DNA from: Methyloversatilis universalis EHg5
GTDB lineage: Bacteria > Pseudomonadota > Gammaproteobacteria > Burkholderiales > Rhodocyclaceae
Assembly (NCBI RefSeq): GCF_000378945.1
Contig: NZ_KB900539.1
Span: 2,871,234 to 2,935,233 of the forward strand
Length of the DNA: 64,000 nt
Direction: 5' to 3'
In this document: positions 49,093-57,426 of the stretch, piece by piece
Numbering within the stretch: position 1 is the first letter of the stretch
How the letters are laid out: each line of letters opens with the position of its first letter
Made by a program: the position numbers and the translations under genes
The notes under the pieces: model-generated
The model's database searches: none
Seen by the model: only the letters and a program-made list of their open reading frames with translations
Told to the model about the DNA's origin: nothing

Positions 49093-49878
49093 ATGAATAC
49101 GCTCACCGCCCCCCGGACCGGAAAGGTCTACCTGATAGGCGCCGGCCCCGGCGACCCCGAACTGCTCACGCTGAAGGCCGCCCGCGTGCTCGGCCTGTGC
49201 GATGTGCTGCTGGTCGACGACCTGGCCGATACCGCGGTGCTCGCGCATGCCCGGGCAGACGCCCGCATCGTGCGGGTGGGCAAGCGCGGTGGCTGCCGCA
49301 GCACGCCGCAGGCCTTCATCGAAAAGCTCATGCTGCGCTATGCCCGCACTGGCCACACGGTAGGTCGGGTCAAGGGTGGCGACCCCTTCGTGTTCGGCCG
49401 CGGCGGCGAGGAAATGCTCACGCTGCGCCGCGCCGGCATCGCCTGCGAGGTGGTGAGCGGACTGTCCGCCGGCATCGCGGTGCCGGCTACGCTGGGCGTG
49501 CCGGTCACCCACCGCGGCAGCGCCTGCGGCGTCACCTTCGTGACCGGCCATGCGCGCGAAGACGGCCTGCCGGGCCGCGAGCCCGACTGGGCCGCGCTGG
49601 CGCGCTGCGGTACAACGCTGGTCATCTATATGGGCATGCGCACACTGCCCCGCATTACCGATGCGCTGCAGGCAGGTGGGCTGTCGCCCTGTACGCCGGC
49701 CTGTGCCATCCAGAACGGCACCCGCAGCGACCAGCGCGCAGTGGTGGCCACGCTGGGCACCCTTCCGCAGGCGGTCGCCGACGCCGAACTGGGCAGCCCA
49801 GCCATCGTCGTGATCGGCGAGGTGGTGAATCTCGCCGACATCGCCGCGCAGGCGGAAGCGCTGTCGATGACCGCCTGA
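49093..49878 (+). CDS. cobA: Uroporphyrinogen-III C-methyltransferase (SUMT)
   Basis: The 261-residue enzyme transfers two methyl groups from SAM to uroporphyrinogen III, giving precorrin-2 for siroheme or cobalamin. VYLIGAGPGDPELLTLKAA (12-30) is the N-terminal signature, GRVKGGDPFVFGRGGEE the SAM-binding loop, and VVSGLSAGIAVPATLGVP the third motif. It lacks the CysG dehydrogenase/ferrochelatase domains, so it is the stand-alone form. The ATG at 49093 is chosen at the beginning of homology. The surroundings do not indicate whether it serves nitrite/sulfite reductase siroheme or B12. Confidence 0.93.
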   Translation: MNTLTAPRTGKVYLIGAGPGDPELLTLKAARVLGLCDVLLVDDLADTAVLAHARADARIVRVGKRGGCRSTPQAFIEKLMLRYARTGHTVGRVKGGDPFVFGRGGEEMLTLRRAGIACEVVSGLSAGIAVPATLGVPVTHRGSACGVTFVTGHAREDGLPGREPDWAALARCGTTLVIYMGMRTLPRITDALQAGGLSPCTPACAIQNGTRSDQRAVVATLGTLPQAVADAELGSPAIVVIGEVVNLADIAAQAEALSMTA

Positions 49879-49899
49879 GGCGGGCACCCCACTGCTTCA

Positions 49900-49919
49900 A
49901 CCGGACGCCAGCGTCCGGT
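49900..49919 (+). terminator. Hairpin after cobA
   Basis: ACCGGACGC (49900-49908) and GCGTCCGGT (49911-49919) form a perfect 9-base stem 22 bases after the cobA stop. No T-tract follows, so it may be an mRNA 3' end stabiliser rather than an intrinsic terminator. Confidence 0.5.
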
Positions 49920-49934
49920 CACCGCCGCAATCGT

Positions 49935-50201
49935 GATCGATCGTGGGCGCGGCGCCCCCGCCGCGATGAGGTCCGCGAATCACGCGCCGGTGCGTGAGTC
50001 ATCGCTGCAATCGCGGCGAGGCGCCGCTCCCACGAAAAACACGCCGTGGCACGCTCCGCCCGCTCTTGATCGATCGTGGGCGCGGCGCCCCCGCCGCGAT
50101 GGGGTCCGCGAATCACGCGCCGGTGCGTGAGTCATCGCTGTGATCGCGGCGAAGGCGCCGCTCCCACGAAAAACACGCCGTGGCACGCTCCGCCCGCAGG
50201 A
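49935..50201. repeat. Tandem duplication of a REP-pair (BIME-like) unit
   Basis: Two direct copies of about 133 bases lie at 49935-50067 and 50068-50201 and differ at only a few positions plus one single-base indel. Each contains an inverted pair of REP-like palindromes (49943-49967 with 50010-50033; 50076-50100 with 50143-50167). These are the same family as the element split by IS110 at 11752-12977. The second member of each pair keeps GCGCCGCTCCCAC, the sequence used as IS110 target. The 418-base cobA-bamC gap has no gene. Confidence 0.88.
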
Positions 50202-50240
50202 GCGACCACCAGTCGCGCTGAGAAACCGTGCGATCAGAAA

Positions 50241-50269
50241 GACAAAAGGCGCCAGTGGCGCCTTTTGTC
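50241..50269 (-). terminator. Terminator of bamC
   Basis: GACAAAAGGCGCC (50241-50253) and GGCGCCTTTTGTC (50257-50269) form a perfect 13-base stem with a 3-base loop. On the minus strand the stem ends in TTTTGTCTTTC, a usable U-rich exit for transcripts leaving bamC, 27 bases after its stop. Confidence 0.85.
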
Positions 50270-50296
50270 CCGTGCGGCCGGCAGATCGGCCGGCGC

Positions 50297-51460
50297 TTAC
50301 TTCAGCTGTTCGTGCAGCAGCGACAGGATGCGCTTTGCCGTCTTGCTGTCGTCCAGCCCGCCTTCGCGGGTGAGCACCTGCACCGTGCTCTGCTTGCCCT
50401 CGCCCTTCACCAGCACGCGGTACTGGTTCTGACCCTTCTTCGGGTCCGGCTTGTCGTCCGGCATGAAGAACAGCAGCTTGGACAGGATGCCGCCGTCCTT
50501 CTTGCCGGTGGCATCGATTTCCGGATCGACGTAGCGCACGAAGTACACACCCTGCGAGCGGTCGCGGTCCTCGACCGTGAAGCCGACGCGGTCCAGCGCC
50601 AGGCCGACGCGACGCCAGGCACGGTCGAAGCCTTCATACACCTGCAGCGTGCCGCCCTTGTCGGCCGACATCAGCTGTGCCCGCTCGGACACCGGCTGCG
50701 CCGCCACCAGTGCCTTCGCGCGCTCGTTGTCGGCGCCCAGACGCACCATCAGCCGGCGCAGCATTTCGGCTTCCAGTTCCGGGTCGGCCGGACGCGGCTG
50801 CCACACGGTGCTGTCGCTGCGCTCGTTGATGTACACCTCCATCACGCCGCGATGGCTCACGTAGATTTCGGTGGTGCCCGGCTCGACACCCGGCTCCAGA
50901 CGGGTGCGGTACTTGTCGCGCTCCGGCGTGGAGTACAGCGAATCGATCAGCCGGCCGATGGTGTTGCGGACGAGATCGTCCGGCAGCTTGGCGCGGTTCT
51001 CGTTCCAGTCGGTTTCCATCACGCCGGCGTCCGGCTGTTCGATCTCGATCAGAAAACCGGTTTCCTGCCAGAACTCGCGCACCTGCGGCCAGAGCTGGTC
51101 GGGCGTGGCATTGACCACCAGCCAGCGCTGGCTGCCCGAACGCTCGATGCGCATGTTCGCCACCTTGGGCAGCACGCCGCTCGCCTGCGGTGCGGCCTGC
51201 GGGCCCGCCGTGCGGTCGGCGTTGTAGGCCGAGGCGGTGGCCGAGCCCTTGCCGGCGCTGTCCGGCACCGCATAGCGGTCGGTCTGGGCAGGCAGCGTGA
51301 GATCGGGCGGCAGATCCAGGCGCGGCGAGCGCTTGGCCTGCGCCTTGTAGTCCACCTTGCCGGACTCCATGACCTTGTCAAACATCGAGCAGGCGCCGAG
51401 CACGCCCGACAGACCGATGCACAGCGCAGCGCGCAGCGCGGAAGACTTCAGCACTTTCAT
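50297..51460 (-). CDS. bamC: Outer membrane protein assembly factor BamC (lipoprotein)
   Basis: The 387-residue lipoprotein has a signal ending VLGAC (Cys at 24). The unstructured segment after it contains DYKAQAKRSPRLDLPPDL, the conserved BamC stretch that contacts BamD, and two helix-grip domains follow (about 100-220 and 270-385). It is part of the BAM complex that inserts beta-barrel proteins. The ATG at 51460 is chosen because upstream in-frame residues overlap dapA and have no lipoprotein features. It follows dapA by 23 bases, as in many proteobacteria. Confidence 0.9.
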   Translation of the reverse strand: MKVLKSSALRAALCIGLSGVLGACSMFDKVMESGKVDYKAQAKRSPRLDLPPDLTLPAQTDRYAVPDSAGKGSATASAYNADRTAGPQAAPQASGVLPKVANMRIERSGSQRWLVVNATPDQLWPQVREFWQETGFLIEIEQPDAGVMETDWNENRAKLPDDLVRNTIGRLIDSLYSTPERDKYRTRLEPGVEPGTTEIYVSHRGVMEVYINERSDSTVWQPRPADPELEAEMLRRLMVRLGADNERAKALVAAQPVSERAQLMSADKGGTLQVYEGFDRAWRRVGLALDRVGFTVEDRDRSQGVYFVRYVDPEIDATGKKDGGILSKLLFFMPDDKPDPKKGQNQYRVLVKGEGKQSTVQVLTREGGLDDSKTAKRILSLLHEQLK

Positions 51461-51483
51461 TCGGAAAGGTACCCGGGAGGGGA

Positions 51484-52362
51484 TCAGGCGAGCACGCCGG
51501 CCTGCTTCATCGCGGCGCGGACCTGCTCGTAGTATTGCGGCTGGAGTTCGGTCAGCGGCAGGCGCAGCGTCGGGCCGCACAGGCCCATCTGCTGTACCGC
51601 CCACTTGACCGGGATCGGATTCGCTTCGCAGAACAGATGACGATGCAGGCCGATCAGCTTCGCGTTGATGTCGCGCGCCTTGACCGCGTCAGCGGCCAGT
51701 GCGGCGGCGTTCATTTCGTGCATCAGGCGCGGCGCCACGTTGGCGGTCACCGAGATCGAGCCGTGGCCACCCATCAGGATGAAAGCCGCGGTCGAGGCGT
51801 CGTCGCCGCTGTACAGCGCAAAGCCCTTGGGCGCGCGGTTGATCAGTTCGCCGGCGCGGTCGAGATTGCCGGTGGCGTCCTTGATGCCGACGATGTTCGG
51901 CACTTCCGACAGGCGGATGGTCGTGTCGTTGGCCAGATCGGCCACGGTGCGGCCCGGCACGTTGTACAGGATGAAGGGCACATCGACCGCTTCGGCCTGG
52001 GCACGGAAGTGGCGGTACAGGCCTTCCTGGGTCGGCTTGTTGTAGTAGGGCACGACGGTGAGGCAGGCATCGACGCCGACCGACTTCGCGTGCTGCGCCA
52101 GTTCGATCGCCTCGCGGGTCGAATTGGCGCCGGTGCCCGCGATGACCGGAATGCGGCCGGCGGTGTGCTCGACCGTGAAACGGATCAGTTCGCAGTGCTC
52201 GTCGAAATCGACGGTGGGCGATTCGCCGGTGGTGCCGACGATGACGATGCCGTCGGTACCTTCGGCGACGTGGAAATCAATCAGGCGACGCAGGCTGGCG
52301 TAGTCAAGACTGCCATCCTCGTTCATGGGGGTGACGATGGCGACGAGCGATCCGGTAATCAT
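51484..52362 (-). CDS. dapA: 4-hydroxy-tetrahydrodipicolinate synthase
   Basis: The 292-residue TIM-barrel aldolase condenses pyruvate with aspartate semialdehyde in lysine/diaminopimelate synthesis. Lys161 in VGIKDATG forms the pyruvate Schiff base. Tyr133 and Arg138 in ILYNVPGRT and GTTGESPT (43-50) complete the active site. Length is standard. It is the first gene of a dapA-bamC unit. A palindrome lies about 80 bases upstream at 52440-52456. Confidence 0.96.
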   Translation of the reverse strand: MITGSLVAIVTPMNEDGSLDYASLRRLIDFHVAEGTDGIVIVGTTGESPTVDFDEHCELIRFTVEHTAGRIPVIAGTGANSTREAIELAQHAKSVGVDACLTVVPYYNKPTQEGLYRHFRAQAEAVDVPFILYNVPGRTVADLANDTTIRLSEVPNIVGIKDATGNLDRAGELINRAPKGFALYSGDDASTAAFILMGGHGSISVTANVAPRLMHEMNAAALAADAVKARDINAKLIGLHRHLFCEANPIPVKWAVQQMGLCGPTLRLPLTELQPQYYEQVRAAMKQAGVLA

Positions 52363-52439
52363 GTGCGAAACAGTGGCTTCGGCAGGAAACGCGCCATTCT
52401 ACCGGAGCGCGGGTACAAGCCCAACAGGCTGCAGCCGCC

Positions 52440-52456
52440 CGATCTGTAACAGATCG
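52440..52456. other. Perfect 17-base palindrome between dapA and the deacetylase gene
   Basis: CGATCTGT (52440-52447) and ACAGATCG (52449-52456) flank a single A. It lies 77 bases upstream of dapA and 15 bases after the deacetylase-like gene stop, so it could be a regulator site for dapA or a short hairpin. No T-tract is present. Confidence 0.4.
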
Positions 52457-52471
52457 CTCGCAAACGCGCGA

Positions 52472-53395
52472 TCACAGTTCGGCCAGCGCCCGGATGTGCT
52501 CGACCGCGCTGCGGCCCAGCGCCGACAGCGCATAGCCGCCTTCCAGCATCGACACGATGCGCCCGTTGGCGTGCTTCTTCGCCACCTTCATCAGTTCGGT
52601 GCTGACCCAGGCGTAGTCGGCCTCGACCAGACCGAGCGAGGCCATGTCGTCCTCGTAGTGGGCGTCGAAGCCGGCGCTGATGAAGATCATCTGCGGCGCG
52701 AAGGCGTCCAGCCGCGGCAGCCACTTGCTGGTCACCACCTCGCGGAAGCCGTCGCCGCGGGTGCCGGCCGGCAGCGGCACGTTGCACAGATTGTCGGCCA
52801 GTGGCTCCGCCCCCGAATACGGATAGAAGGGGTGCTGGAAAATGCTCACCATCAGGATGCGGTTGTCGTGGGCAACGATGTTCTCGGTGCCGTTGCCGTG
52901 ATGCACATCGAAATCGATGATGGCCACCCGCTGCAGGCCGTGGTGTTCCAGCGCGTGACGGGCGGCAACCACCACGTTATTGAAGAAGCAGAAGCCCATC
53001 GCCCGCCCATACTCGGCGTGGTGGCCGGGCGGGCGCACCGCGCAGAAGGCGTTCACCGCGGCGCCCGACATCACCAGATCGGTCGCGTGCACGCCGGCGC
53101 CGGCCGCTCGCAGCGCGGCACGCAGCGAATTCGGGCACATGGCGGTGTCGGCATCCAGATGCACGATGCCGCTGCCGGGCACCGCGTCGAAAATCTGCCG
53201 CAGGTATTCGGGCGAATGCGCGCGCGCCAGCATGTCGATGTCGGCCACCGGCGCGTCGTGGTGCGCCACATACGGGTCGAGGCCGCTGGCGATCAGGCGG
53301 TCCTGTATCGCCGCCAGCCGGTCAGGGCATTCGGGGTGATGCGGCCCCATGTCATGCAGGGCACAGTCGCGGTGTGTAATGTATGCGGTCGTCAC
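52472..53395 (-). CDS. Histone-deacetylase-family zinc hydrolase
   Basis: The 307-residue class II-like arginase/deacetylase-fold protein contains RPPGHHAEYG with the tandem histidines and FNNVVVAA. IIDFDVHHGNGT supplies Asp and His zinc ligands, and SAGFDAH the last Asp. Bacterial members deacetylate polyamines or other acetyl-amides, or act on proteins. The substrate here is unknown. It is divergent from the moxR operon across 163 bases, which include two copies of TTCTGGATTCAT at 53492-53515. Confidence 0.88.
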   Translation of the reverse strand: MTTAYITHRDCALHDMGPHHPECPDRLAAIQDRLIASGLDPYVAHHDAPVADIDMLARAHSPEYLRQIFDAVPGSGIVHLDADTAMCPNSLRAALRAAGAGVHATDLVMSGAAVNAFCAVRPPGHHAEYGRAMGFCFFNNVVVAARHALEHHGLQRVAIIDFDVHHGNGTENIVAHDNRILMVSIFQHPFYPYSGAEPLADNLCNVPLPAGTRGDGFREVVTSKWLPRLDAFAPQMIFISAGFDAHYEDDMASLGLVEADYAWVSTELMKVAKKHANGRIVSMLEGGYALSALGRSAVEHIRALAEL

Positions 53396-53558
53396 CGCTG
53401 CTCCTCCGGAAACCTGCCGTTATCGATGCAACCTGCCCGGCGGCTTCGTGTCCACCTGCCGCTCTGCGCGCCACGGTCGTGACGCGCCGGATTCTGGATT
53501 CATTTCTGGATTCATTCTTATCCCGATTATCCCGCCACACCTTAACCCAGCTCAAGAC

Positions 53559-54476
53559 ATGCCCACCGCCGCCGCCCCCCGCGCCCTGATCGACGCCGCT
53601 TCCGAACTGATACTGGGCAAGCGCAGCCGGATCGAACTGGCCCTCACCTGCCTGATCGCCGGCGGCCACCTGCTGATCGAGGACGTACCGGGCACCGGCA
53701 AGACCACGCTGGCCCACGTGCTGGCCCGCCTGTTCGGCCTCGATTTCCGGCGCGTGCAGTTCACCAGCGACCTGCTGCCGGCGGACATTCTCGGTGTATC
53801 CGTGTTCGAACGCGACAGCGGCGGCTTCCGCTTCCATCCCGGCCCGGTATTTACACAGGTGCTGCTGGCCGACGAGGTGAACCGCGCCACGCCGCGCACC
53901 CAGAGCGCGCTGCTGGAGGCGATGGAAGAGCACCAGGTCAGCGTCGAGGGTGAAACCCGCCGCCTGCCCGAACCCTTCTTCGTGATCGCCACCCAGAACC
54001 CGGCCAGCCAGATCGGCACCTATCCGCTGCCCGAATCGCAGCTGGACCGCTTCATGATGCGGCTCACCATGGGCTACCCGGACCCCGCCGCCGAGCGCGC
54101 GCTGCTGACCGGGCGCGACCGGCGCAGCCTGCTCGAAGACCTCGCGCCCTGCGCCGACGCCGCCCAGCTCACCCGCTGGCGCGACGAGGCGCAGGCGCTG
54201 CACGTGGCCGATGCACTGATCGACTACGTGCAGGCGCTGATCGCCCACACCCGCGACGGCGGCCGCTACCGCCTCGGGCTGAGCCCGCGCGCCGGCCTCG
54301 CGCTGCTGGCGGCGGCGCGCGCCCACGCCCGGGTGCATGAGCGCAGCCATGTGCTGCCGGAAGACGTGCAGGCGGTGCTGCCTGCGGTGGCGCTGCACCG
54401 GCTGCCGCCGCTCGACCCGCTGCCGCCGGACGATGCCGCCCGCATGCTGCTGCAGGCGGTCGCCCTGCCCCACTGA
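53559..54476 (+). CDS. MoxR-family AAA ATPase
   Basis: The 305-residue AAA+ chaperone has Walker A EDVPGTGKTT (about 41-50), Walker B LLADEVNRATPRTQSALLEAM, and sensor region ATQNPASQIGTYPLPESQLDRF. MoxR proteins activate or mature partner proteins, often with DUF58/VWA proteins. The ATG at 53559 follows a weak upstream stretch without homology. The stop overlaps the next gene by one base (TGATG), the start of a coupled four-gene operon with DUF58, transglutaminase and mltB. Confidence 0.92.
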   Translation: MPTAAAPRALIDAASELILGKRSRIELALTCLIAGGHLLIEDVPGTGKTTLAHVLARLFGLDFRRVQFTSDLLPADILGVSVFERDSGGFRFHPGPVFTQVLLADEVNRATPRTQSALLEAMEEHQVSVEGETRRLPEPFFVIATQNPASQIGTYPLPESQLDRFMMRLTMGYPDPAAERALLTGRDRRSLLEDLAPCADAAQLTRWRDEAQALHVADALIDYVQALIAHTRDGGRYRLGLSPRAGLALLAAARAHARVHERSHVLPEDVQAVLPAVALHRLPPLDPLPPDDAARMLLQAVALPH

Positions 54477-55432
54477 TGCGGGACGCTCTGCGCCGCTGGC
54501 TGGCGTCGCTCGGCGGCTCGCCCGCGCTGCCGCTCACGCTGGACCGTCGGCGCATCTTCGTGCTGCCCAGCGCGGTCGGTCTGGTGTGGGGCGGCGCGCT
54601 GATCGCCATGCTGCTCACCGCGATCAACTACACGCTGAGCCTGGGTTTCGCGCTGGTGTTCATGCTGGCCGGCCTGGGCCAGGTGGCGCTGCTGCACACC
54701 TTCCGCAATCTGCTCGGACTCACGCTGAAAGAGCTGCCACCGGAGCCGGTGTTCGCCGGCCAGCCTGCCCGCTTCGCGCTGGCCCTCGACAACGCCTCGT
54801 CACGCGCGAGACCGGCCTTGCGGCTGGCGATGGCCGGCAGCGACGAGGCGCTGGACATCGACCTCACCGCCGATGCCGCCCTCACCTTTCACCTGCGCGT
54901 GCCCGCACCGCGCCGCGGCTGGATCGCGCCCGGCCGGCTCACGCTGAGCACCCGCTACCCGCTGGGGCTGATACGCGCCTGGAGCTACGGCCAGCCGCAG
55001 CAGCGCTGTCTGGTGTATCCGCAGCCGGAAAGCGACCGGCCGCCACTGCCGCCGGGTGACGCCGGCACGCTGGGCCTGCGCGCCCGCGGCGACGGCAGCG
55101 AGGAATTCGCCGCACTGCGCGCGCACCGCGCCGCCGACTCGCCGCGCCATGTCGCGTGGAAGGCGTGGGCACGCTCGCCGGACGCACCGCTGCTCACCAA
55201 GCAGTTCGACGGCCAGGACGGCGGCGAACTGTGGCTGGATCTGGAGCGCCTGCCCGCTACGATGCCGCTGGAACAGCGGCTGGCCCGCCTGACCGGCTGG
55301 GTGCTGGACGCCGAAACGGCCGGCCTGCGCTACGGCCTCGCGCTGCCCGGCCAGCGCATTGCGCCGGACCGCGGCCCGGCCCACCGTGCGCGCGTGCTGG
55401 CCGCGCTGGCCCTGTTCGGGCTGCCGTCATGA
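54476..55432 (+). CDS. DUF58 domain membrane protein
   Basis: The 318-residue protein has two close membrane helices (about 25-75) and a DUF58 region (about 180-260). GSEEFAALRAHRAADSPRHVAWKAWARSPD (in part EFAALRAHRAADSPRHVAWK) is the family signature. DUF58 proteins accompany MoxR ATPases and transglutaminase-like proteins, and the trio is thought to act on the cell envelope. Start and stop overlap both neighbours (1 and 4 bases), indicating strict translational coupling. Confidence 0.88.
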   Translation: MRDALRRWLASLGGSPALPLTLDRRRIFVLPSAVGLVWGGALIAMLLTAINYTLSLGFALVFMLAGLGQVALLHTFRNLLGLTLKELPPEPVFAGQPARFALALDNASSRARPALRLAMAGSDEALDIDLTADAALTFHLRVPAPRRGWIAPGRLTLSTRYPLGLIRAWSYGQPQQRCLVYPQPESDRPPLPPGDAGTLGLRARGDGSEEFAALRAHRAADSPRHVAWKAWARSPDAPLLTKQFDGQDGGELWLDLERLPATMPLEQRLARLTGWVLDAETAGLRYGLALPGQRIAPDRGPAHRARVLAALALFGLPS

Positions 55433-57426
55433 TGTTCAGGCGCACCGCAAAAGCGGCCCCCGATCTTCCGCCGCTGGGCGCACAGCGCACCGGCTGGCTG
55501 CTGGCGGTCGCCGCCAGTGCGCTGCTGCCGCACGCCGACCACCTGCCCGGCTGGCTGGGCGCGGTCACGCTGCTGCTGTTCACCTGGCGGCTGGCGCAAT
55601 GGAAACGCGGCTGGCCCGGCGCCAGCGGATGGATCAGAACCCTGCTCATCGTCGCCGGCTGTGCCGGCATCAGCCTCACCTTCGGCCGGCTGTTCGGCCG
55701 CGAGCCCGGCGTGGCCCTGCTGGCGCTGCTGCTGGTGCTCAAGCTGCACGAGCTGAAAAGCGTGCGCGACGGCCACACCGTGGTGCTGCTCGGCTATTTC
55801 ATGCTGCTGGCCGCCTTCACCTATTCGCAGACACCGGCGATGGCCGCCCTGCTGTTCGCGGCCATGGGCGTCATCACCGCCGCGCTGATCGCGCTCACCG
55901 GCCCGCCGGCGGCGCCGCTCGCGCTGCTGCGCCAGTCTGGCTGGATGCTGGCCCAGGCCCTGCCCTTCATGCTGGTGCTGTTCGTGCTGTTCCCGCGCGT
56001 GCCCGGCCCACTGTGGGGGCTGCCGCTGGACGCCCACGGCGCGCGCACCGGCCTGTCCGACAGCATGGAGCCCGGCTCGATCTCCCAGCTCAGCCAGTCG
56101 GGGGAAATCGCCTTCCGCGCCCGGTTCGACCGCGAGGCGCCGCCGGCGCGCGATCTGTACTGGCGCGGCCCGGTGCTGACCGAATTCGACGGCCGCACCT
56201 GGCGTCAGGGCACTGCCGCCCGGCGCACCGGCGGCACGCCGCCGCACCCGGTGGCCGGCCCCCGCAGCGGCTATGAAGTCACGCTGGAAGCGCATGGCAA
56301 GAACTGGCTGTTCGCGCTGGAAACCGTGGCTGCGCTGCCGGCCGGCGCGCGGGTGTCGGACGACTGGCAGGTACTGTCCGGCGACGTGGTGCGCAACCGG
56401 CGTCGCGACCGTTTCGAGTCGGTGCTGGCGGCCCGGCCGGGCATCGAGGAGTGGAGCGCCCACATCGACGCTGCCCGCCGGCTGCCACGCGACGGCAACC
56501 CGCGCGCCCGCGCGCTGGCCGCCGAACTGCGCCGCCAGTCCGGCAGCGACGCGGCGACGGTCGATGCGCTGCTGCGGCGGTTCCGCCGCGAGGCCTTCGT
56601 CTACACGCTCACGCCGCCGCTGCTGCCGGGTGCGGACGGCATCGACGCCTTCCTGTTCGACACCCGGCGCGGCTTCTGCGAACACTACGCCGGCGCCTTC
56701 GTATTCCTGGCCCGCGCGGCCGGCCTGCCGGCGCGGGTGGTGACCGGCTATCAGGGCGGCGAGCGCAACAGCGTCGACAGTTTCATCGTGGTGCGCCAGT
56801 CCGACGCCCATGCCTGGGCCGAAGTGTGGCTGCCGGCCGAAGGCTGGCGCCGGGTGGACCCCACCGCCGCCATCCTGCCGTCGCGGGTGGAACGCGGACT
56901 GGCCGATCTGGCGGCCGGCGAACCGGTGCCCTTCGTCGCGCGCGCCGACCTCGGCTGGCTGCGCACGCTGCGCCACCGCTGGGAAGCCGCCAACAACGCG
57001 TGGAATCAGTGGGTGCTGTCCTACGACCAGCAGCGCCAGCGCGAACTGCTGTCGCGCCTGGGCATGGCGCAGCCGGACTGGCAGACCATGACCGCGTGGA
57101 TGGCCGCGCTGTGCGGCCTGATGGCCGGCGCGCTCACGCTGTGGGCACTGCGCCGCGCGCCCGGCCGCGACGCGCTGGCACGCGCCTGGGCCGGGCTCGA
57201 CCGCGCGCTGGCACCGGCCGGGCTGGGCCGCGCCGCCTGGGAAGGCCCGCTGGACTATGCCGAACGGGTGGCCGCCGCGCGTCCGGATCTGGCGGCAGAC
57301 CTGCGCGCAGCGTGTACACTTTATGCAGACGCCCGCTACGGCGGCGCCCCGCTGGCGCCGGCCGCACGCGAAATCCGCGCACGCAGCCGCGCGCTGCGCT
57401 GCCACCGCACACTGCACCACCGATGA
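55429..57426 (+). CDS. tgpA: TgpA-type transglutaminase-like membrane protein (DUF3488-transglutaminase core)
   Basis: The 665-residue protein has about six N-terminal membrane helices (about 20-190), a periplasmic transglutaminase-like domain and a final membrane helix near 550. The catalytic triad is visible: Cys417 in RRGFCEHYAGAF, His461 in SDAHAWAEVW and Asp477 in RVDPTAA. Homologue TgpA of Pseudomonas aeruginosa has transglutaminase activity and is essential there. The ATG at 55429 overlaps the DUF58 stop (ATGA), with a second ATG directly after. It ends overlapping mltB by 4 bases. Confidence 0.9.
   Translation: MMFRRTAKAAPDLPPLGAQRTGWLLAVAASALLPHADHLPGWLGAVTLLLFTWRLAQWKRGWPGASGWIRTLLIVAGCAGISLTFGRLFGREPGVALLALLLVLKLHELKSVRDGHTVVLLGYFMLLAAFTYSQTPAMAALLFAAMGVITAALIALTGPPAAPLALLRQSGWMLAQALPFMLVLFVLFPRVPGPLWGLPLDAHGARTGLSDSMEPGSISQLSQSGEIAFRARFDREAPPARDLYWRGPVLTEFDGRTWRQGTAARRTGGTPPHPVAGPRSGYEVTLEAHGKNWLFALETVAALPAGARVSDDWQVLSGDVVRNRRRDRFESVLAARPGIEEWSAHIDAARRLPRDGNPRARALAAELRRQSGSDAATVDALLRRFRREAFVYTLTPPLLPGADGIDAFLFDTRRGFCEHYAGAFVFLARAAGLPARVVTGYQGGERNSVDSFIVVRQSDAHAWAEVWLPAEGWRRVDPTAAILPSRVERGLADLAAGEPVPFVARADLGWLRTLRHRWEAANNAWNQWVLSYDQQRQRELLSRLGMAQPDWQTMTAWMAALCGLMAGALTLWALRRAPGRDALARAWAGLDRALAPAGLGRAAWEGPLDYAERVAAARPDLAADLRAACTLYADARYGGAPLAPAAREIRARSRALRCHRTLHHR

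Noticed and set aside
48901-49887. Extension of the tetR frame to 563 codons and of the cobA frame to 526 codons
   Set aside because: Each extension is antisense to the other gene. Homology to TetR and SUMT begins at 48900 and 49093.
49935-50201. CRISPR array candidate
   Set aside because: There are only two large direct copies with internal inverted REP pairs and no short repeats with unique spacers. It fits a duplicated BIME. No CRISPR array or cas gene was seen elsewhere.
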